A DNA stretch of 63,933 bases, taken from assembly GCF_016811075.1 (NCBI RefSeq), contig NZ_JAFBGL010000014.1, positions 1 through 63,933 on the forward strand, given 5' to 3'. The stretch's first letter is position 1; each line of letters starts with the position of its first letter. Origin of the DNA: Oceaniferula flava (GTDB taxonomy: Bacteria > Verrucomicrobiota > Verrucomicrobiia > Verrucomicrobiales > Akkermansiaceae). The position numbers and the translations under genes are program-made. Below, one piece after another: positions 35,175-43,984 of the stretch. The notes beneath the pieces were generated by a model. It did not search any database, was not told where the DNA came from, and saw only the letters and a program-made list of their open reading frames with translations.

Positions 35175-36515
35175 TTAGGCTTCAGCTTCCTCAGCCTTGA
35201 TTTCCTCCACTTTCGCGCTGTCTACTAAGAAGTCAATGGCCTTGCCGATAAGAATGGAATTTCTGATGCTGGAAATGCGGTTGGACTTCTGCAGCTCGCG
35301 CATGAGAGCTTTAGGAGCTTTCTTCTGCTGCTCGGCCATGGCGCTGATGCGTTGCACCACTTCGTTGTCCGTGACGGCGATTTTCTCAGCGTGGGCAATT
35401 TCCTGGAGGATGAAGTTGGTCTTCAGGTTGTTGCGTGCCTGCACCTGGGCGGTGGCGATGATTTCTTCCTGCTGCTCGGCGATTTGCTCGTCGCTCATGC
35501 CGGACTGAGCACCGCGGGCTACCATGTCGTCTGCGCTGCTTTGAGCTTCCTGGGAAACCATTTCTTCAGGCAGGGCGAAATCGACGCGCTCGAGGAGCTG
35601 CTCGACGATTTGGTTCACCTTGGACTCTTCGATCTGCTGGCCTTTTTGCTGGGTGATCTGCTCGGAGATGAGCTCTTTCAGATCGTCGACGGTTTTGTCT
35701 TTGCCGAACTGGAGGGTCTCGGAAACGAACTCGTCGTTCAGCTCGGGAAGTTTCTGCTCCTTGATGCCTTTGACGGTGACGGAGAACACGATGTCCTTGC
35801 CGTGCAGGTCGCTGAGAGGGAAGTCTTCGCCCACAGAGCTGGTGACCTCGCGGGTCTCGTCCTTGGCTGCGCCTTCAAGTTGCTTGGCGAAGCCTGGGAG
35901 GAAGGAGTCTTCCTTGATCTGAATCCAGTAGTCTTCCTTGCCACCGAGCACACCCACAGGTTTGCCAACGGCTTCTTCGAGAGGTTTGCCGTCGAGAGTG
36001 GAGGTGAAATCGATCACCGCGATGTCGCCAGTTTCCAGCGAGCGGTCTTCGATGTCGGTGTAGTCGGCATAACGCTCGAGCACACCATCAAGCTCGCGCT
36101 GGACTTCCTCGTCGGTAGCACCTGCGGCTGGGATTTTCACTTCCAGTTCCTTGTATTCAGGAAGCTCGAAGGTAGGAGCCAGGATCATTGGCATGGTGAG
36201 ATTGAACGACCCGTCATCGGCGAAGTCGGCTGTTTCCGGTTTTTTGAAGTCGAGTACTTTTAGCTCTTCGTCCTGCTTCATGGCCTCGCCACAAGCTTCG
36301 CTGATCAGGCGGTGTTCGAGTTCGGCTTTGATGTCGTTGGCAAAACGTTTTTCGATGACGGAAACGGGAGTCTTTCCTGGGCGGAAACCGGGGATCTTTG
36401 CTTGAGCACCAAAAGCTTTGACGATGTCTTTGCGCTCGGTGGAAACTTTATCGGCAGGAATTTCTGCACGCAGAGTTGCGGTGCATTCTGGTTGTTTATC
36501 AACAGTGATGTTCAT
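35175..36515 (-). CDS. tig: Trigger factor
   Basis: The ribosome-associated chaperone and peptidyl-prolyl isomerase. The 446 residues show the ribosome-binding signature GFRPGKTPVSVIEKRF (about 45-60), a PPIase (FKBP-like) domain near 155-240 (DFTSTLDGKPLEEAVGKPVGVLGG) and the helical C-terminal domain. I chose ATG 36515 (MNITVDKQPEC), which is the family start; the longer frame reaching 36725 adds about 70 low-quality residues. It leads tig-clpP. Confidence 0.95.
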   Translation of the reverse strand: MNITVDKQPECTATLRAEIPADKVSTERKDIVKAFGAQAKIPGFRPGKTPVSVIEKRFANDIKAELEHRLISEACGEAMKQDEELKVLDFKKPETADFADDGSFNLTMPMILAPTFELPEYKELEVKIPAAGATDEEVQRELDGVLERYADYTDIEDRSLETGDIAVIDFTSTLDGKPLEEAVGKPVGVLGGKEDYWIQIKEDSFLPGFAKQLEGAAKDETREVTSSVGEDFPLSDLHGKDIVFSVTVKGIKEQKLPELNDEFVSETLQFGKDKTVDDLKELISEQITQQKGQQIEESKVNQIVEQLLERVDFALPEEMVSQEAQSSADDMVARGAQSGMSDEQIAEQQEEIIATAQVQARNNLKTNFILQEIAHAEKIAVTDNEVVQRISAMAEQQKKAPKALMRELQKSNRISSIRNSILIGKAIDFLVDSAKVEEIKAEEAEA

Positions 36516-36646
36516 GATGGTCGTAGTTGGAAAAAAGGATGTCTGAGGGCAGATTCTGCCTTGCGGGGGCGGAAAACTAGGGGCGCGGGGGCGGCGAGTC
36601 AAGAACCATGACGGGCATTTGTCCTCTGATTTGTAGGGCTTGGCGG

Positions 36647-37963
36647 CTATTTGGCGTCGGCCAGCATTTCCAGCAAGCGACCAAAAATACGCGGTCCATC
36701 GACCCCAATGCCGTTGTGTTCCCATTCATTGGTGACCCAGATCTGGAAATGGGGGATGTGCTTGGCGGTCTCAGCCGACCACTCGATGGGCACATACATG
36801 TCATCGTAGTAGGAAATGGCCACCACTGGGACCTCGTTGCGAGCGAGTTGCTCGAGGTCGTAGAGCGGGCCCCAATCGGATTTCTGCGCGAGGATTTCGG
36901 CGCATTCTTTCAGCGGCTGCAGGGCGATGTAATCATCGAGCATCGAGGGCGCGATCATTTCCCCGGTGAAGATAAAGCGTCCCTCGGCGGCGTCCACTTC
37001 CGGAAACTCGGCACGCACACGCTCGGCCGCCCACTGGGTGGCATAACCTTCCGCGTAGATGCTCTCGTGGAGGATGCAGAAAATGGGGTTGGTCTCATAG
37101 CCGCTGTGGCGTTCCACTTGGCTGAGAAAATCGTAGCTGAGCTCTTCACCGCTGGCTCCCTCGACAAAGGCACCTTCCATCAGGTAATGGATCGACTCAA
37201 AACCGCCGCTGGCGCCAAAGGCCATGCCGAGCTGCTGGAAGCGGCGTGAAGTCAGACGAACCCCGCTGGGCAGCATGACCTCGTGCTCGTCCAAGTGCTT
37301 GGCGATCTTGCGCGCCAGCTCCTCATCGGCGGGATAACGACGGTAAAAGGCCTCATTTTTCTCCAGCACACGCTGGTAGGTAATGCGGTAGTTGTCCTCG
37401 ATATGGCGTTTCACGCAGGCCACGCCACCGGTGATGATAACGCCGGACAAGCCTTCCGGGTGCATCGAGAGGTAGCTCAACAGGCAGAAACCACCGTAGG
37501 ACTGGCCGGCACCCTTCCATTTCTTGTCGGCACCTAACAAGGTATGACGAATCGCCTCGGCATCGCGCACGATGTTATCGGCGCGGAAATGGGTGAGGTA
37601 GTCCGCCTGGGCCTGTGCGTCGGGCAGGGTGGCCAAGGTCTGGGGCAGGATGCGGGAGCTGAGGCCGGTGCCTCGTTGATCGAGCAGCAGTAAGCGATGG
37701 CTCTTGAGCACCTCACCGATCCATCCGGATTTGCCATGAAGGCGGGGGGAAGCAAAGCCCGGCCCGCCTTGGAAAAAGATCATCCAGGGCAGATTTTTAT
37801 CGGCATCCTTGTCGCGCAGACAGACTTCGCGCGCAAAGACCTCAATCATCGGACCTTCCGGCTGCTGGTAATCGAGTGGCAGCTGAAAACGGTGGTCGTG
37901 CATGACCAGACCGTTCAGTTTTTGCGCAGCGGATGTTTCGTGAGGTGAAATAAAAGGAATCAT
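36647..37963 (-). CDS. Proline iminopeptidase-like alpha/beta hydrolase (S33)
   Basis: The 438 residues have the S33 landmarks: oxyanion region FFQGGPGFASP (64-73), LLLLDQRGTGLSS (91-103), nucleophile elbow GQSYGG (Ser155) and a C-terminal His region (TNEWEHNG) with Asp in SYYDDMYVP. S33 peptidases remove N-terminal proline or act on small peptides. Longer than E. coli-type PIPs, matching the larger SCO7095-like group. No signal peptide, so cytosolic. Divergent from the DUF2071 gene, with 77 nt between. Confidence 0.9.
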   Translation of the reverse strand: MIPFISPHETSAAQKLNGLVMHDHRFQLPLDYQQPEGPMIEVFAREVCLRDKDADKNLPWMIFFQGGPGFASPRLHGKSGWIGEVLKSHRLLLLDQRGTGLSSRILPQTLATLPDAQAQADYLTHFRADNIVRDAEAIRHTLLGADKKWKGAGQSYGGFCLLSYLSMHPEGLSGVIITGGVACVKRHIEDNYRITYQRVLEKNEAFYRRYPADEELARKIAKHLDEHEVMLPSGVRLTSRRFQQLGMAFGASGGFESIHYLMEGAFVEGASGEELSYDFLSQVERHSGYETNPIFCILHESIYAEGYATQWAAERVRAEFPEVDAAEGRFIFTGEMIAPSMLDDYIALQPLKECAEILAQKSDWGPLYDLEQLARNEVPVVAISYYDDMYVPIEWSAETAKHIPHFQIWVTNEWEHNGIGVDGPRIFGRLLEMLADAK

Positions 37964-38040
37964 GAACGACGGCGTTCTGACAGGAATCCGCCGATTTTCA
38001 AGCCTGACAAAGCCCAGATTCCATTGGAGGCTGACGGCAG

Positions 38041-38775
38041 ATGAAAATCCCGACCATTCAAGGCGTTATCCGCCGACGTATCTTGCTGAACTACCGTGTC
38101 GATCCCGCGGTGCTCGCTGCTGTGCTGCCCGGAAATTTCCGAGCTCAATGCGTCGGTGATTACGCCATCGCGGGGATCTGTCTGATTCGGCTGGAGCAAA
38201 TCCGGCCAAAGGGCATGCCGGCAATGGTGGGTATCGCCAGCGAGAACTCGGCGCACCGGATCGGGGTGGAGTGGTCGCGGGGCGGGGAGACTCAGCGAGG
38301 CGTCTTTGTGCCGAGACGCGACACCGACTCCCAACTCAATGCGCTGGCTGGTGGCCGGGTCTTTCCCGGTGTGCACCACCTGTCGAAGTTCGAAGTGGAA
38401 GATCATGATGGCCGCATCCGGATGACGGTGCAGGCAGATGATTACGCAAGTCCCTTGGTTGATTTTTGTGCCCTGGAAACAGAGACCTTTCCAGTCGATT
38501 CCGTCTTCGATGATTTGGCCGCCTCGTCCGCATTTTTCGAACAAGGCTGCATAGGATACTCGTCCTGCCCGGGCACGAAGCGACTTGATGGTTTGCTGTT
38601 GAAAACGGAGCGCTGGAAGGTGTCGCCTCTGGAGGTGGAATCGGTTAGTTCGACCTACTTCGACGATCGGTCAATTTTCCCCGAGGGAAGTATTGCCTTC
38701 GATCACGCTTTATTGATGCGCGACATTCCGCACACATGGCATTCGGAACCTGAAATGGAAGCCGTGGAAGCATGA
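38041..38775 (+). CDS. DUF2071 (YqjF-like) acetoacetate decarboxylase-like protein
   Basis: The 244 residues begin with RRRILLNYRVDPAVLAAVLPGNF and continue GICLIRLEQIRPKGMPAMVGIASENSAHRI, characteristic of DUF2071, whose fold resembles acetoacetate decarboxylase; the enzymatic role of most members is unknown. No catalytic Lys can be assigned. The stop TGA overlaps the next ATG (ATGA at 38772-38775), so the next gene is translationally coupled. Confidence 0.82.
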   Translation: MKIPTIQGVIRRRILLNYRVDPAVLAAVLPGNFRAQCVGDYAIAGICLIRLEQIRPKGMPAMVGIASENSAHRIGVEWSRGGETQRGVFVPRRDTDSQLNALAGGRVFPGVHHLSKFEVEDHDGRIRMTVQADDYASPLVDFCALETETFPVDSVFDDLAASSAFFEQGCIGYSSCPGTKRLDGLLLKTERWKVSPLEVESVSSTYFDDRSIFPEGSIAFDHALLMRDIPHTWHSEPEMEAVEA

Positions 38776-39425
38776 TGCTGTTTAAATTCTATAGCCTTAT
38801 CTTTGTCACAGGTTTATACCTCGGGCTGATTCTGTTCGCCTTTTATGCTTACCGCGCGTGGCAGCGCAAAGATCTGAAGCGGGCCGGTCTGCTGCTCGCC
38901 TTGCTGGTCGCTCAGCTCTACATCATGGGTGGGCCTTTGCGTGTTTTGCCGGGGTCGGGCATCCTTCACGAGCGGAGCCAAATGAAGTCGCTCACCGGTC
39001 ACGCTTTTCGCCTGAACCCAACAGGGAAGGCTGTGCATACGGAGCGCAGTTTTCTTGGTGACGGCACCTCGATGGAAATGTTTGTGCTGCCTGAACATGT
39101 CGCGGTGGCATGGCAAGACCCGGCGCAGCACCTAAGGAGCGAATTCCCACAACGAGGCCGCTACCGCAGCGACTGGCAGGTGGAGCGATGGAAAGCAACG
39201 CCGCCGCGAGTGGAGGAACAGGCATTTGTTCAGTTTGCAGAACACGCCTGCCAGAGCGATAGTAACCGGGCGTTGTTCATGTCGCTGCTGCAAGAGGAGG
39301 GTAACTACTACAGCTACTTCTACGATATGCACGGATCCGGCCCGAACGCCAATGTCGGGAACATCGATTTCTTCATTCTCTCGCCGAGCCGCAGGTTGAT
39401 GGTCATCATCAACGTGAATACCTAA
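38772..39425 (+). CDS. Membrane protein of unknown function
   Basis: The 217 residues have two hydrophobic segments (about 5-27 and 38-55) followed by a soluble domain (about 70-217) with PEHVAVAWQDPAQHLRSEF and a beta-rich end. I recognise no family. It is coupled by ATGA overlap to the DUF2071 gene. Its stop codon directly abuts the stop of the convergent DUF1501 gene, with no bases between, so no terminator fits outside the genes. Confidence 0.7.
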   Translation: MMLFKFYSLIFVTGLYLGLILFAFYAYRAWQRKDLKRAGLLLALLVAQLYIMGGPLRVLPGSGILHERSQMKSLTGHAFRLNPTGKAVHTERSFLGDGTSMEMFVLPEHVAVAWQDPAQHLRSEFPQRGRYRSDWQVERWKATPPRVEEQAFVQFAEHACQSDSNRALFMSLLQEEGNYYSYFYDMHGSGPNANVGNIDFFILSPSRRLMVIINVNT

Positions 39426-40913
39426 TCAGGCGAGGAACCCTTTGATTACATGGGCTTTTTTCACCCCTGTGAGTTTCTGGTTGAGACCTTGGAAGGGAAC
39501 GGAGAGGCGATTGTGATCGTAGCCCATCATGTGCAGCAAGGTGGCGTGGAAGTCTCTCACATGCACCGGATCCTTGGTCACGTTGTAACCTAACTGATCG
39601 GTCTCGCCGTAAGAGAATCCTTTTTTCACCCCGGCGCCTGCCATCCAAATGGAGAAGGCATTGGGGTTGTGATCCCGACCGGCCAAGGTGGCTTCACCTC
39701 CACCGCGGTTTTCCTGCATGGGAGTCCTGCCGAACTCGCCGCCCCAGACGACCAAAGTGTCTTCTAACAGTCCACGCTGTTTCAGGTCGGTCAGCAAGGC
39801 GGACACCGGTTTGTCGGTTTGCTGGCACTTCGAGCGGAAACCGTAGTTCAGCGCCTCGTTTTTATTTGAGCCGTGGGAGTCCCAACCCCAATCGTAGAGT
39901 TGGACAAAGCGGACGTCGTTCTCGATCAATTTGCGTGCCAGCAGGCAGTTGTTAGCAAACGATTCCTTCCCTGGCTCCGTGCCATACATCTCGTGAATAT
40001 GTTTCGGCTCGTCCTTGATATTCATCACCTCCGGCACTGATGTTTGCATGCGGAAGGCCATTTCGTATTGCGCGATGCGGGTCAAGGTTTCCGGATCGCC
40101 CACCTGATCGTAGTGCTGCTGGTTGATCTGATTCAGGCTGTCCAAGGTCCGCCGACGAACCTCGCGACTCACCCCCGCCGGGTTCTGGGTGTTGAGGATG
40201 GGAGAGCCGGTCGAGCGGCATTGCACCCCTTGATAAACGGATGGCAAAAAGCCGGAGCCCCATAGTGATTTACCCACGCGTGGCAAGCGTCCACCGGACA
40301 GCAGCACCATGAAGCCGGGCAGGTTATTGTTCGCCGAGCCGAGCCCCCAACTGACCCATGAGCCAAGCGACGGGTAACCGAGGTTTTGGTTTCCGGTTTG
40401 GATCATCAACTGCGCCGGGCCGTGGTTGAACTGGTCCGTCTTCATGCTGTGGATGAAACAGAGATCGTCCACGTGTTTGGCCAAGTGCGGCATGCGATCG
40501 GATACGTAGGCACCGGAATCTCCGTATTGTTTGAACGGGTAGACGGGGCCTAACAATTTTGGCGTCCCCTGGATGAAGGCGAAACGCTGGCCCTCGAGAT
40601 ACTCCTGGGGGCAGTCCTTGCCATCGTATTTTTCCAGCTCCGGTTTGTAGTGAAACAGCTCCAGCTGGCTGGGCGCTCCGATCATGTGAATGTAGATCAC
40701 GCGTTTCACCTTCGGGGCAAAACTCGGAGCGATGGGTGTCAGCGGTGCATTCGGATTATGGTTTAACTTCAGCGGACCACCACCGGCTGCCATTGCCTTT
40801 TGTCCCTGCATGGCGAGCCACATGGAACCGAGACCGGTGGCGCAGTCGCGTAGGAAGTGGCGGCGTGTGGCGAGCTGAAGTTTCTCGGCTTGCAGTTGTT
40901 GAAAAATGTCCAT
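39426..40913 (-). CDS. DUF1501 family protein (Tat-exported, sulfatase-like)
   Basis: DUF1501 proteins have an alkaline-phosphatase/sulfatase-like fold and are coupled with DUF1549/DUF1553 cytochromes throughout Planctomycetes and Verrucomicrobia. The 495 residues open with a twin-arginine signal (TRRHFLRDCATGLGSMWLAMQG), then IHMIGAPSQLELFHYKPEL, DRMPHLAKHVDDLCFIHSMKTDQFNHGPAQ and VVWGGEFGRTPMQENRGGG near the C-terminus, all family hallmarks. It starts 3 nt after the DUF1553 stop, so the two are co-transcribed. Function is unproven; probably periplasmic polysaccharide or sulfate-ester metabolism. Confidence 0.93.
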   Translation of the reverse strand: MDIFQQLQAEKLQLATRRHFLRDCATGLGSMWLAMQGQKAMAAGGGPLKLNHNPNAPLTPIAPSFAPKVKRVIYIHMIGAPSQLELFHYKPELEKYDGKDCPQEYLEGQRFAFIQGTPKLLGPVYPFKQYGDSGAYVSDRMPHLAKHVDDLCFIHSMKTDQFNHGPAQLMIQTGNQNLGYPSLGSWVSWGLGSANNNLPGFMVLLSGGRLPRVGKSLWGSGFLPSVYQGVQCRSTGSPILNTQNPAGVSREVRRRTLDSLNQINQQHYDQVGDPETLTRIAQYEMAFRMQTSVPEVMNIKDEPKHIHEMYGTEPGKESFANNCLLARKLIENDVRFVQLYDWGWDSHGSNKNEALNYGFRSKCQQTDKPVSALLTDLKQRGLLEDTLVVWGGEFGRTPMQENRGGGEATLAGRDHNPNAFSIWMAGAGVKKGFSYGETDQLGYNVTKDPVHVRDFHATLLHMMGYDHNRLSVPFQGLNQKLTGVKKAHVIKGFLA

Positions 40914-40916
40914 GGT

Positions 40917-43835
40917 TTATTTGGTGATCGCGGCGTCCAGGTTAAGCAAAAGGGAGGCTAGCACGGTGAAGGCGGCGCCATCGGGTGTGCCGGCCATGCC
41001 TTTCATTTCTGCCGGGGTTTGACGATAGTTGGATTCAAGGTCTTGGTAGGTTTGAACGAGGAGTTCGAGTGTTTTGGTGTCTGGCCGATGCGAGGTAGCG
41101 AGTCGGTATCCCAGGGCAATTTTATCTTCCAGCGTGCCTTGGGTATCGTATTTCATCCTCCGTGCCAGCCCCTGGGCAAACTCGGCAAATGCGGCGTCGT
41201 TGAGGGTGGTGAGGGCGGCCACAGGTGTGTTGCTGATGAGGCGGCGCTTCGAACAAATTTCACGCGTCGGGGTATCGAACGAGAGCAGCGCCGGGTAGGG
41301 GATGCTTCGTTTCCAGTAGGTGTAGAGCGCACGGCGGTAGCGTTGGGGGTCGCCCACCTTCGGTGTGCTCCATTTGTCACCACCTTGGAAAGGTTGCCAA
41401 ACGCCCGGAGGAATCGGTGGGTAAGTGGGATGACCGTAGAGGCTGTCACTCAGCAGGCCGGAGACGGCCAGACCCATGTCGCGCACCGCTTCGGCACGGA
41501 TGCGGCGGCGGGGGGCGTAGGAAAGCCAGACGTTGTCCGGATCCTTGGCTCGTTTGGCGGCATCGGCGGTGGCGGTTTGCTGATAGGTCGCGGACATGAC
41601 AATTTCACGAAGCAGCGCCTTGCGGCTCCACTTGAACTCGGTCTGAAAACGCACTGCGAGGTCATCTAACAATTGAGGGTGGGTAGGGGCCATGCCGGAC
41701 GATCCGAAGTCTTCCAAGGTCTCCACGATGCCGCGACCAAACAGTTGCTGCCAATAGCGGTTCACCTCCACCCTGGCGGTGAGTGGGTTCTGCTTGGACA
41801 CCAGCCAGCGCGCCATATCGAGTCGATCCGCTTGATCTCCGCGCACCTTCATGGAGGGGAGGGCCGCGGGGGTATCCGCTGCGGTGATTTCTTTACCAAA
41901 CTCCAGCCAGTTGCCCCGTTCGAAGAGGTGCGACTTCCGAGCCAGCTGGGCATCACGGCGGGCCATGACGGGAATGGAGGGACCTTTGATGCCGAGGTAG
42001 CCGGAGCGGGAGGTGAGGAACTGTTGCTTGTCTTCGACTCCGCGGTCGCGCCAAGCGTCCCAGGAAGGCTCGGCGGAGTAGCTGACTTGGAATCGATGAG
42101 GCACCAGCACAAAGGCGGAATTGTAAAAAACGCGGTGGCGGGTGTGCAGCGTCACCTCGCTACCGGCTTCTAACATCACCGGCTCAGCTGGCACCAAGAC
42201 GGCCCAACGAGAGTGGAACATCTTGGTGTAGGGACCCCAGCCAGAGCTATTCTTGGCATTGAGGGAGTGCTCCGGATACAGCGAGGACTCGGTGCTGTCC
42301 GGAATGATGTGACGGAAGGGAATGCTGCGCTGCTCGCCATTGGCGCTGGTGACACGCAGCTCGGCATAGCTCAGGACGGAGCCATTTTCCGGCTGCGAGA
42401 CCGCGACCTCGGGGTCCTTCGGGAGGAAGGTGAGTTTGATGGCGTCCAGACGTTTCGTCTGCGGTTTCCAGTGCAGGTTGAACTCGGTGTTCCTGGCGAC
42501 ATTGCCTACGGTGCGCACCTCGCTGCTGGTCTCGCCTTGGACGACTTGGCTACGGGTCGGTGAAGACGTCACTGAGGCCGACCGCACTGGCTGCCAGGTG
42601 GCGGTGGAAATTTGTTGCCGACCGTGGTCATAATACGTTGCCTCGGAACGGGCAAATGCAGCCTGTAATTGTTCGGCACGCGGGTAATCATCGACGGCCC
42701 GGGGGACACGGAGAGTCGGTGCGTGGTGGGCCTGATCGGCATCCTGGTCGTTGTTGAAAAAGGCGAGGAATTTGTAGTATTCGTCGTGTTCGAAGGTGTC
42801 GTAGGGGTGGCTGTGACATTGCACGCAAGCGAAGGTTTGTCCCTGCCAGACTTCCCAGGTGGTATTGACCCGATCCATCACCGCTGCGACCCGGAACTCC
42901 TCGTCGTCGGTGCCACCCTCGGCGTTCGATTGGGTAAGGCGGTTGAACACGGTGGCAATTCGATCGTCATAGCTTGGTTCTTCCAACAAGTCTCCAGCCA
43001 GCTGTTTGATGGTGAATGCATCGTAGGGCATATCGGAATTATACGCGCGGATCAGCCAATCACGGTAAGGCCAGACATCGCGTTTGCGATCGGCGCCTAG
43101 GCCTTCGCTATCGGCGTAGCGAGCAAGATCCATCCATACGGAAGTCCAGCGTTCGCCGTAGGCGGGCGATGCCAGCAGGCGTTCGACTTCGGTGTGCCAT
43201 GCGGCCTCCGGGTTTTCCGCATTGGCTTTTTCAAAGGCATCGAGCTCGTCCAGCGTGGGCGGCAGGCCGGTGAGATCGAAGGACAAGCGGCGCAAGAGTT
43301 CGGCCGAGCCGGCACGCGGCGATGGTGTCAAGCCGCGCTGTTCCATCTGAGCCAGTATGAAGGCATCAATCCGGTTCCGACCCCAGTCGAGCTGGTTCTG
43401 CGGCAGCTCCGGCTGCCGGGGGGGCTCGAAACCCCAGTGCACCTGCCACTCGGCGCCTTGTCGGATCCATGTCCGGATCAAGTCCACTTGCTCCTCGCTG
43501 AGACGGGGGCCATGTTTCGGCTGAGGCATCAGCTCGTCCGGATCCTCGGTGGTGATCCTGCGCATGAGCTCAGATTGTTCCGGGTGGCCGGGCACGATGG
43601 TGGGTTTCCCGGACTTCCCTTTGCCGAGTGCCAGCTGGCGATAGATCAGGGAAAGATCACCCGCCATCTTCACGCCACCGTGGCAGGCGGTGCAGTGCTG
43701 GTTGAAAATCGGCCTGATTTCATCGTTGAAGCTGACTTGGCGTTCGTCGGCCAAGGTCACCATGCACTGCGCCCCGAAGATAGCGGCGACGAGTGAAATG
43801 TGATGTTTTGTGGAGGTGGTGAAGAGGCTCAGCAT
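40917..43835 (-). CDS. DUF1549/DUF1553 protein with planctomycete-type cytochrome c domain
   Basis: The 972 residues have a signal peptide, a cytochrome domain with C48-TA-C51-H52 (NQHCTACHGGVKM), a DUF1549 domain (about 150-360, RNRIDAFILAQMEQRGL, WTSVWMDLARYADSEG), a central beta-rich insert (about 470-650) and DUF1553 (about 690-950, ARVEVNRYWQQLFGRGIVET, LREIVMSATYQQ). I chose ATG 43835, where the signal begins; ATG 43871 is an extension. It is the first gene of the pair with DUF1501. Likely a periplasmic heme protein in glycan oxidation. Confidence 0.92.
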   Translation of the reverse strand: MLSLFTTSTKHHISLVAAIFGAQCMVTLADERQVSFNDEIRPIFNQHCTACHGGVKMAGDLSLIYRQLALGKGKSGKPTIVPGHPEQSELMRRITTEDPDELMPQPKHGPRLSEEQVDLIRTWIRQGAEWQVHWGFEPPRQPELPQNQLDWGRNRIDAFILAQMEQRGLTPSPRAGSAELLRRLSFDLTGLPPTLDELDAFEKANAENPEAAWHTEVERLLASPAYGERWTSVWMDLARYADSEGLGADRKRDVWPYRDWLIRAYNSDMPYDAFTIKQLAGDLLEEPSYDDRIATVFNRLTQSNAEGGTDDEEFRVAAVMDRVNTTWEVWQGQTFACVQCHSHPYDTFEHDEYYKFLAFFNNDQDADQAHHAPTLRVPRAVDDYPRAEQLQAAFARSEATYYDHGRQQISTATWQPVRSASVTSSPTRSQVVQGETSSEVRTVGNVARNTEFNLHWKPQTKRLDAIKLTFLPKDPEVAVSQPENGSVLSYAELRVTSANGEQRSIPFRHIIPDSTESSLYPEHSLNAKNSSGWGPYTKMFHSRWAVLVPAEPVMLEAGSEVTLHTRHRVFYNSAFVLVPHRFQVSYSAEPSWDAWRDRGVEDKQQFLTSRSGYLGIKGPSIPVMARRDAQLARKSHLFERGNWLEFGKEITAADTPAALPSMKVRGDQADRLDMARWLVSKQNPLTARVEVNRYWQQLFGRGIVETLEDFGSSGMAPTHPQLLDDLAVRFQTEFKWSRKALLREIVMSATYQQTATADAAKRAKDPDNVWLSYAPRRRIRAEAVRDMGLAVSGLLSDSLYGHPTYPPIPPGVWQPFQGGDKWSTPKVGDPQRYRRALYTYWKRSIPYPALLSFDTPTREICSKRRLISNTPVAALTTLNDAAFAEFAQGLARRMKYDTQGTLEDKIALGYRLATSHRPDTKTLELLVQTYQDLESNYRQTPAEMKGMAGTPDGAAFTVLASLLLNLDAAITK

Positions 43836-43921
43836 GGTGGGTTCATTCAGACTAATACAGACGTAGACCACCGCCAGCTATCTTTCAGGCATCGGTGGGT
43901 GCATTTTCGTTTCCGAGCCAC

Positions 43922-43957
43922 AAAAAAAGCCCCCTCTGCCGGATCGGGCAGAGGGGG
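43922..43957 (-). terminator. Terminator of the ThuA-fusion gene and its operon
   Basis: GCCCCCTCTGCC (43929-43940) pairs with GGCAGAGGGGGC (43946-43957), followed on the minus strand by seven T. It sits 28 nt after the stop at 43985 and shields the DUF1553 gene. Confidence 0.92.
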
Positions 43958-43984
43958 CTTGAGAATGATCGCTTCAGCGAAGGC

